From JALZDI01 sp965653225 (GTDB taxonomy: Bacteria; Actinomycetota; Actinomycetes; Propionibacteriales; Nocardioidaceae), in contig CBFGZI010000130.1 of NCBI GenBank assembly GCA_965653225.1, positions 1 through 10,208 of the forward strand: a stretch of DNA of 10,208 nucleotides. The letters are read 5' to 3'. The notes beneath the pieces were generated by a model. That model was not told where the DNA came from, did not search any database, and saw nothing but the letters and a program-made list of their open reading frames with translations. Below, in pieces: positions 5,554-10,208 of this stretch; the first letter of the stretch is position 1, and each line of letters begins with the position of its first letter. The translations under genes were made by a program, and so were the position numbers.

Positions 5554-6276
5554 GTGGCTGAGGTCAAGATCCAGGCTGAACCGCGTACCGAGTTCGGCAA
5601 GGGCGCAGCCCGCCGGATCCGCCGCGACGACAAGGTTCCAGCCGTGCTGTACGGCCACGGGACGCCGCCGATCCACATCGCGCTGCCCGGTCACGACATC
5701 ATGCTGGCGCTGAAGAACGCCAACGCGCTGCTGTCGATCGACGTCGAGGGCGAGAACCGGCTGGCGCTGCCCAAGCAGGTGCAGCGCGACCCGATCAAGG
5801 GCTTCATCGAGCACGTCGACCTGCTGATCGTGCGGCGCGGCGAGAAGGTGACCGTCGACATCCCGGTCATCACCCACGGGGAGGTCGAGCCCGACGGCAT
5901 GCTCGTCACCGAGCACCCGCAGCTGTCGGTCGAGGTCGAGGCCACGCACATCCCCGAGTCGGTCGAGCTCGACGTCGAGGGCATGGAGATCGGCTCGCAC
6001 GTGCTCGCCAAGGAGCTCACCCTGCCCGAGGGCGCGACCCTGCAGGACGACGAGGAGACGCTGATCGTCCACGTCGTCGCCGCGCCGACGGCCGAGGAGC
6101 TCGAGGAGGAGCTGGCCGAGGCCGAGGCGGAGGCCGGCATCGAGCGCGAGGAGGCCGAGGCCGAGGTCGAGGCGGAGGCCGCCGAGGGTGCCGAGGGTGC
6201 CGAGGGCGAGGCCGCCGAAGGTGCCGAGGGCGAGGAAGCCGAGTCCGGCGAGGGCGAGGGCTCCAAGCAGGAGTGA
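5554..6276 (+). CDS. rplY: 50S ribosomal protein L25 / general stress protein Ctc
   Basis: 240 aa two-domain L25 of the Ctc/TL5 type, which binds 5S rRNA at the central protuberance. Residues 1-93 are the 5S-binding L25 domain: EPRTEFGKGAARRIRRDDKV, VPAVLYGHG (28-36) and the conserved QRDPIKGFIEHVDLLIV (77-93). Residues about 95-177 form the C-terminal beta domain, with the typical GMLVTEHPQLSVE and LPEGATL. From residue 179 to the end a Glu/Ala/Gly-rich tail of about 60 residues follows, built partly from tandem GCCGAGGGY DNA units at 6181-6231 and much longer than in E. coli L25 (94 aa, one domain). Start is GTG at 5554 with GAGGAG eight bases before it. It precedes pth by 5 bp, the normal pairing in Actinomycetota; both act on the ribosome cycle. 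Confidence 0.96.
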   Translation: MAEVKIQAEPRTEFGKGAARRIRRDDKVPAVLYGHGTPPIHIALPGHDIMLALKNANALLSIDVEGENRLALPKQVQRDPIKGFIEHVDLLIVRRGEKVTVDIPVITHGEVEPDGMLVTEHPQLSVEVEATHIPESVELDVEGMEIGSHVLAKELTLPEGATLQDDEETLIVHVVAAPTAEELEEELAEAEAEAGIEREEAEAEVEAEAAEGAEGAEGEAAEGAEGEEAESGEGEGSKQE

Positions 6277-6281
6277 CCTCG

Positions 6282-6881
6282 ATGGCCGACCCCGGCGGTG
6301 CGTGGCTCGTCGTCGGGCTGGGCAACCCGGGCCCGACGTACGCCCACACCCGGCACACCGCCGGCTACTTCGTCACCGACATGCTGGCCGAGCGGATGTC
6401 CGGCACCTGGAAGTCCCACAAGTCCGGCCGGGCGCAGGTCGTCGAGGGCCGCCTTGGCGGCATTCCCGGACTGCCCGGTCCACGGGTCGTGCTCGGCCGC
6501 GCCCGCTCGTACATGAACGAGTCCGGCGGCCCGGTCTCCACGCTGCTGTCCTTCTACAAGACCCCGCCCGAGCGGCTGGTCGTCGTGCACGACGAGGTCG
6601 ACATCCCGTTCGGTGAGCTGCGGCTGAAGTACGGCGGCGGCGACAACGGCCACAACGGCCTCAAGTCGCTGCGCAAGTCGCTGGGCACCGGCGACTACTA
6701 CCGCGTCCGGTTCGGGGTCGATCGCCCGCCGGGTCGCCGCCCGACCGCCGACTACGTGCTCGCGGGCTTCTCCGCGGCCGAGCGCCGCGAGCTGGAGGGG
6801 TACGTCGACCGCGCGGCCGACGCGGTCGAGTGCCTGATCGCCGAGGGCCTGGCCAAGGCGCAGAACCTCTACAACGGCTGA
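6282..6881 (+). CDS. pth: Peptidyl-tRNA hydrolase
   Basis: 199 aa cytosolic enzyme that cleaves peptidyl-tRNA released by stalled ribosomes, recycling tRNA. Catalytic set compared with E. coli Pth: Asn15 in GLGNPG (E. coli N10), His25 in TRHTAG (H20), Asn79 in SYMNESG (N68), Asp104 in HDEVD (D93) and Asn125 in GHNGLKS (N114). The residue after the catalytic His is Thr26 where RHN is commoner, a mild variant. The C-terminal YVLAGFSAAER and QNLYNG ends are typical. ATG at 6282 is chosen because AGGAG (6269-6273) lies eight bases ahead; an in-frame GTG at 6273 overlapping the rplY stop has its Shine-Dalgarno with no spacing and is less likely. Same operon as rplY. It converges with the transporter gene, with 39 bp between stops. 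Confidence 0.96.
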   Translation: MADPGGAWLVVGLGNPGPTYAHTRHTAGYFVTDMLAERMSGTWKSHKSGRAQVVEGRLGGIPGLPGPRVVLGRARSYMNESGGPVSTLLSFYKTPPERLVVVHDEVDIPFGELRLKYGGGDNGHNGLKSLRKSLGTGDYYRVRFGVDRPPGRRPTADYVLAGFSAAERRELEGYVDRAADAVECLIAEGLAKAQNLYNG

Positions 6882-6920
6882 GCCTCGACGACTGACCTCG
6901 CCGCCGGCCACAGCGACCGG

Positions 6921-8156
6921 CTACAGCGGTTGGGTGGCGGTGCGCCGGTCGACCGCCGCCAGTGCGGCCGCGACCAGCAGCGCCACTCCGCCCAGGATGG
7001 CCAGCACGATGTCGATGTCGGTCTCCTCCGCGATCGCACCGGCCAGCCCGACCGCGGCACCCTGGGCGATCTGGATGACCGCGTTGCCCAGCCCGAACAC
7101 GCGCCCGCGTGCGGCGGACGGGATGGCCTTGGCGATCAGCGCCTGGATGGCGGCCAGGTAGGCCAGGCTGGCACCGGCGAGCGTGAGCAGCGCGATCACC
7201 GGCACCGGCGAGCCGGTGAGGTAGCCGCTGAGGCCGCTCAGCGCCACCAGCAGCCCGCAGCCCAGCGCGCCGGGGAACACCAGGCGGCGCTGGCGCTCCA
7301 GCGGCAGCCGGCCCAGCAGCGCCAGGCCGATGACGTTGCCCAGCGGGGCGGTGGCCATGATGACGCCGGCCAGCCGCGCGCCGCCGCCGAGCTGGTCGGC
7401 GTACGGCACCGCCAGGCCCTCGGCGACCACCACGATCCCCGGGCCCAGCGCCAGCAGCGCGAACCAGATCGGCATGCCCGGCGTGCGGGCGACGATCCGC
7501 AGGCCCTCCCGCGTGCTCGCCAGCCACCCCGGGCGGTCGGCCCCCTCGGAGGCCCACGGGTGCGCCCGGTGGCGGACGAACACCATGATCAGGATCGCCG
7601 ACGCCATGAACGTCACCGAGTTGATCAGCAGCGCGAACCTCGGGCCGGCCGCCGCGACGATCGCGCCGCCGATGAGGAACCCGCCGACCTGGACCGCCTG
7701 CCGGGTGCCGGCGACGAGTGCGTTGCCGGCCGGGAACCGGTCGTCGTCGAGGATGTCGGCCAGCGTGGCCAGCCGGGCCGCCCCGAACGGGATCTGGAAC
7801 GTCTCGATCGTGAACAGGACGACCAGCAGCAGCCCCAGCGGCATCCCCGGGATGACCAGCAGCAGCACCAGCAGGCTGCGCACCACGTCGGTGGTGACCA
7901 GCAGCTGCTTGCGTGGGAACCGGTCGGCGACGGTGGCCAGCAGCGGGGCGAAGAAGTACGGCGCGAAGCTGATCGCGAACGCCGCGGCGGTGAGTCCGGG
8001 GGAGCTGGTGCGGTCGTAGACCAGCTTGGCCACGGCGAGGCGCGCGAGGTAGCTGCCGGCCATCGAGAGGACGTCGGCCACCCACATGCCGCTGAATTCC
8101 CTGTCGCGGAACAGGTCTCGATAGCGGACCGTAACCTCCCCCGCACCAGCCGTCAC
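6921..8156 (-). CDS. MFS exporter, EntS/macrolide-efflux (MFS_3) type
   Basis: 411 aa from GTG at 8156; twelve hydrophobic segments can be followed across the chain. The loop between TM2 and TM3 has ADRFPRK (77-83), a motif A of the major facilitator superfamily. RYRDLFRDREFSGMW (11-25) and PSAARGRVFGLGNAV (346-360) are the entry and late-loop signatures of the MFS_3 branch that holds EntS-like siderophore and macrolide exporters. The substrate cannot be read from sequence; no siderophore or antibiotic cluster is nearby. No start has a good Shine-Dalgarno. GTG 8156 is preferred as leaderless: a -10-like AATGAT (8168-8163) ends six bases before it and TTGCCC (8193-8188) could be its -35, though the spacer is 19 bp. 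ATGs at 8174 and 8180 would give 417 or 419 aa. A strong GGGGGAGG inside codons 5-7 is followed by GTT, not a usual start. Divergent from the carboxypeptidase gene. Confidence 0.88.
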   Translation of the reverse strand: MTAGAGEVTVRYRDLFRDREFSGMWVADVLSMAGSYLARLAVAKLVYDRTSSPGLTAAAFAISFAPYFFAPLLATVADRFPRKQLLVTTDVVRSLLVLLLVIPGMPLGLLLVVLFTIETFQIPFGAARLATLADILDDDRFPAGNALVAGTRQAVQVGGFLIGGAIVAAAGPRFALLINSVTFMASAILIMVFVRHRAHPWASEGADRPGWLASTREGLRIVARTPGMPIWFALLALGPGIVVVAEGLAVPYADQLGGGARLAGVIMATAPLGNVIGLALLGRLPLERQRRLVFPGALGCGLLVALSGLSGYLTGSPVPVIALLTLAGASLAYLAAIQALIAKAIPSAARGRVFGLGNAVIQIAQGAAVGLAGAIAEETDIDIVLAILGGVALLVAAALAAVDRRTATQPL

Positions 8157-8261
8157 CGGGCAATCATTGCGCATGCCCATGAGTCCGGGGCAAGAACCCT
8201 TGCAGTCGACTCCGTTTCCGCCCGGCGATATTCCGTCGGCCGGTCTCGTCCGAACGCCGGA

Positions 8262-8287
8262 CGCGGGGGCCCGCGGCGGCTGATACT
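8262..8287 (+). promoter_or_regulatory. Palindrome and -10-like box before the carboxypeptidase gene
   Basis: In the 166-bp gap between the divergent exporter and carboxypeptidase genes lies the perfect 14-bp inverted repeat CGCGGG-GG-CCCGCG (8262-8275), directly before GATACT (8282-8287), a -10-like hexamer that would start RNA near 8294. The palindrome falls where a -35 box or an operator would sit. No -35 box matches well. In such GC-rich DNA a 14-bp palindrome is not by itself strong evidence of an operator. Confidence 0.35.
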
Positions 8288-8322
8288 GACGATGCCCGTA
8301 CGCCCTGCTCGGGAGGACGCCC

Positions 8323-9279
8323 GTGAAGCTCCGCATCGTCGTGACAACCGCCGGCCTGCTGGCCTCCGCCGCACTCACCGTGGCGTCGCCGACCGCCGCG
8401 GCACCAGTCGCCCGGGTCGCCCCGGTGTCCGCCGTGGTGGCGAACCACACCATCTACCGGCCGATCGGCCCGGCACACACGCCGCCGGTGGTCCACGCCC
8501 GCGCCTGGATCGTCGTGGACATGTCCACCGGCGCGGTCCTGGGCAAGCACCGCGCCCAGGCCAGGCTGCCGCAGGCCTCGACGATGAAGCTGCTCACCGC
8601 GCTGACCGCGATCCACCGCGTCCCCGCGACGCGGCCGCTGCGGGCGACCCGGCTGGCCGGAAGCACGATCTGCTCCTGCGCGGGCGTCATCGCGGGCAAG
8701 CACTACACCCGGGAGATGCTGCTCGGCGGGATGCTGGTGAAGTCGGGCAACGACGCCGCGGAGGCGCTTGCCGGCGCCGACCCGAAGGGCCGCGGCGCCT
8801 TCATCGGCGCCATGAACCAGACCGCCGCCCGGCTCGGCGCCACCGAGACCGTGGCCAAGAACCCGTCCGGGCTCGACGCGGCCGGTGCGCACTCCTCGGC
8901 CCGCGACCTCGTTGTGCTGCTGCGGGCCGCATCGCGCCGCCCCGCCATCGCACCGTGGCTGGACAGGAAGCACGTGCGTTTCGGCGCGATCGGCGGCCGT
9001 AAGCACGTCCTGACCACGCTCACCGACTACGAGCTGCTCTTCCCCGACTCGTACGCCGCCAAGAGCGGCTACACCACTCGCGCCCGCAACACGCTGGTGG
9101 CCGCGAGCCACATCGTCACCACGGACCCCGTCACCGGGGCCCCAGTCACCCACGACATCGGGGTGTCGGTCCTCGGCGCCGAGGCCGGCTTCACCACCTC
9201 AGGCGCTCGCAGCCTCGTCACGTGGGCCGCCAACAACGCACACCTGCTGGGACCGGTCGGTCAGCTGCCCGCCGGCTGA
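8323..9279 (+). CDS. Secreted D-alanyl-D-alanine carboxypeptidase (peptidase S11, low-molecular-mass PBP)
   Basis: 318 aa serine DD-peptidase that removes the terminal D-Ala from peptidoglycan pentapeptides outside the membrane. Residues 1-27 are a signal peptide (MKLR, hydrophobic core, cleavage likely after AAA near 25-27). The three penicillin-binding motifs are in order: S86-T-M-K89 (nucleophile Ser86), S141-G-N143 and K247-S-G249 in place of the usual KTG, a tolerated change. LGATETVAKNPSGL (171-184) is the conserved S11 segment. Cys117 and Cys119 (CSC) may form a disulfide or bind metal. There is no C-terminal amphipathic anchor or membrane helix, so the protein should be released or held by the wall. 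Start is GTG at 8323 with GGAGG six bases upstream. A GC-rich hairpin and a repeat cluster follow. The neighbouring cysQ is probably independent. Confidence 0.93.
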   Translation: MKLRIVVTTAGLLASAALTVASPTAAAPVARVAPVSAVVANHTIYRPIGPAHTPPVVHARAWIVVDMSTGAVLGKHRAQARLPQASTMKLLTALTAIHRVPATRPLRATRLAGSTICSCAGVIAGKHYTREMLLGGMLVKSGNDAAEALAGADPKGRGAFIGAMNQTAARLGATETVAKNPSGLDAAGAHSSARDLVVLLRAASRRPAIAPWLDRKHVRFGAIGGRKHVLTTLTDYELLFPDSYAAKSGYTTRARNTLVAASHIVTTDPVTGAPVTHDIGVSVLGAEAGFTTSGARSLVTWAANNAHLLGPVGQLPAG

Positions 9280-9296
9280 CCCGGTAGCTGACCCAG

Positions 9297-9321
9297 CCGC
9301 CCGGCCGGGCCGCCCGGGCGG
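9297..9321 (+). terminator. GC-rich hairpin after the carboxypeptidase gene
   Basis: CCGCCCGG (9297-9304) pairs perfectly with CCGGGCGG (9314-9321) across a 9-nt loop, 17 bp after the stop codon. No T-run follows, so this would be a T-less, actinobacterial style terminator at best; alternative pairings within the same GC-rich block are possible. Confidence 0.4.
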
Positions 9322-9326
9322 GCCCG

Positions 9327-9378
9327 GGGGTCCCCTGCGCTGAACCTATTGGCGCCGGGGAGCCCCGCGCCAACGACC
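9327..9378. repeat. Second cluster of the GC-rich inverted motif
   Basis: The motif found after prs recurs here: reverse at 9327-9346 (GGGGTCCCCTGCGCTGAACC), forward at 9342-9366 (GAACCTATTGGCGCCGGGG then AGCCCC) and reverse at 9357-9378 (GGGGAGCCCCGCGCC then AACGACC). Neighbouring copies overlap and alternate in strand, so the block can fold as nested hairpins. It shares GGTCCCCTGCGC (9329-9340) exactly with 5269-5280. As at the first locus, it lies in the space after a stop codon, here between the carboxypeptidase gene and cysQ. Confidence 0.7.
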
Positions 9379-9419
9379 GAGATTTGGCACCGCTGCCCCC
9401 GGTGGGGGAACCTCGGACG

Positions 9420-10208
9420 GTGACCGAGCAGCTGCCACCCCCTGCGGGGACCGACACCGACGACCACCTGCTCGCGCGCTGGACCGCCACCGTCGCCGGG
9501 CAGGCGCTGACCGAGCTGCGCACCCAGGGTCTGGAGGGTCGTGAGCTGAAGGACGCCGGCGACCGCACCGCCCACGAGCTGCTGATGCGGCTGCTCGCCG
9601 AGCACCGGCCCGACGACGCGGTGCTCAGCGAGGAGGGCAAGGACGACAAGGCCCGGCTGTCGGCCTCCCGGGTGTGGATCGTCGACCCGCTGGACGGCAC
9701 CCGGGAGTACAGCGAGCCGCCGCGCGACGACTGGGCCGTGCACGTCGCACTGTGGCAGGACGGCGACCTGGTCGCCGGGGCCGTCGCGCAGCCGGGCCTG
9801 GACACGACGTTCCACACCGGTGAGCCGCCCGTCGTACCCCCGTCGTCGACGACGCGCCCGCGGATCGCGGTCAGCCGCACCCGGCCGCCGGCGTTCGTGG
9901 AGGTGCTGGCGGAGGAGATCGGCGCCGACCTGGTGCCGATGGGCTCGGCCGGTGCCAAGGTGATCTCTGTCGTCCGCGACGTCACCGACGCCTACGTGCA
10001 CGCCGGCGGCCAGTACGAGTGGGACTCTGCCGCCCCGGTGGCGGTCGCCCGCTCGGCCGGTCTGCACACCAGCCGCGCCGACGGCGCCGCGCTGGCCTAC
10101 AACCAGGACGACGTGCTGCTGCCCGACCTGCTGGTGTGCCGCCCGGAGCTGGCCGAGACCATCACCGACTTCGTACGCCGCTACTGGGCCGAGAACCCGC
10201 CGGAGTGA
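9420..10208 (+). CDS. cysQ: 3'(2'),5'-bisphosphate nucleotidase CysQ (inositol monophosphatase superfamily)
   Basis: 262 aa Mg-dependent, Li-sensitive type phosphatase that converts 3'-phosphoadenosine-5'-phosphate (PAP, left from PAPS use in sulfate assimilation or sulfation) to AMP. Motifs: LSEEGKDD (69-76, metal-binding Glu71/Glu72), DPLDGTREY (89-97, metal Asp89/Asp92 and nucleophile-activating Thr94), GSAGAK (175-180) and EWDSAAPVAVARSAG (200-214, metal Asp202). The TREY ending of motif A favours PAP phosphatases over plain inositol monophosphatases, but activity on inositol or fructose-1,6-bisphosphates, reported for some actinobacterial members, cannot be excluded. Start chosen is GTG at 9420 with a G-run (9404-9408) about 11 bases upstream; that G-run is locked in a CCCCC-GGT-GGGGG hairpin (9396-9408). 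An in-frame TTG at 9384 would add 12 residues but has a weaker site. The stop codon is the last base of the window. Confidence 0.9.
   Translation: MTEQLPPPAGTDTDDHLLARWTATVAGQALTELRTQGLEGRELKDAGDRTAHELLMRLLAEHRPDDAVLSEEGKDDKARLSASRVWIVDPLDGTREYSEPPRDDWAVHVALWQDGDLVAGAVAQPGLDTTFHTGEPPVVPPSSTTRPRIAVSRTRPPAFVEVLAEEIGADLVPMGSAGAKVISVVRDVTDAYVHAGGQYEWDSAAPVAVARSAGLHTSRADGAALAYNQDDVLLPDLLVCRPELAETITDFVRRYWAENPPE

Noticed and set aside
6903..6921. GCCGG/CCGGC hairpin between the convergent pth and exporter genes as a two-way terminator
   Set aside because: Only five pairs with a 9-nt loop and no T-run; such stems are frequent in this base composition.
8157..8453. Extension of the exporter to an upstream start at 8453
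   Set aside because: It would overlap the divergent carboxypeptidase start and signal peptide and add about 100 low-complexity residues not seen in MFS proteins.
6930..9002. 690-codon plus-strand open frame opposite the exporter gene
   Set aside because: Gln/Arg/Asp-rich shadow frame; the minus strand encodes a full MFS protein with motif A and twelve hydrophobic segments, and the frame also crosses the carboxypeptidase gene out of frame.

Overview
The window looks like a chromosomal segment of a high-GC actinomycete. Evidence: very GC-rich third codon positions, GTG as the start codon of almost every gene, the tRNA-Gln–glmU–prs–rplY–pth order known from Actinomycetota, and an actinobacterial type of membrane fatty-acid desaturase. 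The gene neighbourhood and protein style remind me of Micromonosporaceae, but that family-level placement is an impression and was not tested.

Layout. (1) 1-244 holds no gene I can support. (2) 245-2300, minus strand: a TetR-family regulator and, upstream of it in the same direction, a delta-9-type acyl-lipid/acyl-CoA desaturase. The gap between them is almost filled by four copies of a 48-bp palindromic repeat. The desaturase promoter region (2339-2370) carries two tandem copies of the palindrome YTACGGNNNCGTAR, good candidates for TetR-type operators. (3) 2501-6881, plus strand: tRNA-Gln(TTG), glmU, prs, rplY (L25/Ctc) and pth. glmU and prs overlap by 4 bp; rplY and pth are 5 bp apart; prs and rplY are separated by 328 bp holding a repeat cluster, a promoter-like -10 box and a leader hairpin. 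(4) 6921-8156, minus strand: an MFS exporter convergent with pth. (5) 8323-10208, plus strand: a secreted D-alanyl-D-alanine carboxypeptidase and a CysQ-type 3'(2'),5'-bisphosphate nucleotidase ending at the last base of the window.

How the genes fit together. GlmU makes UDP-GlcNAc for peptidoglycan, Prs makes PRPP for nucleotides and cell-wall arabinose precursors, and L25, Pth and tRNA-Gln serve translation, so the core block is housekeeping. The carboxypeptidase trims peptidoglycan stem peptides and CysQ clears PAP from sulfate/sulfonation metabolism. The desaturase and TetR gene form a plausible membrane-fluidity regulatory pair.

The unusual material is non-coding. First is the four-copy 48-bp palindrome array (920-1216), with a repeat-to-repeat spacing of 84/81/84 bp. 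Second is a separate GC-rich motif family clustered in both orientations after prs (5250-5317) and after the carboxypeptidase gene (9327-9378). Third is the double operator at the desaturase. I see no CRISPR-Cas locus, no intact transposase, no phage genes and no recognisable new defence system; most of the window is ordinary core genome.
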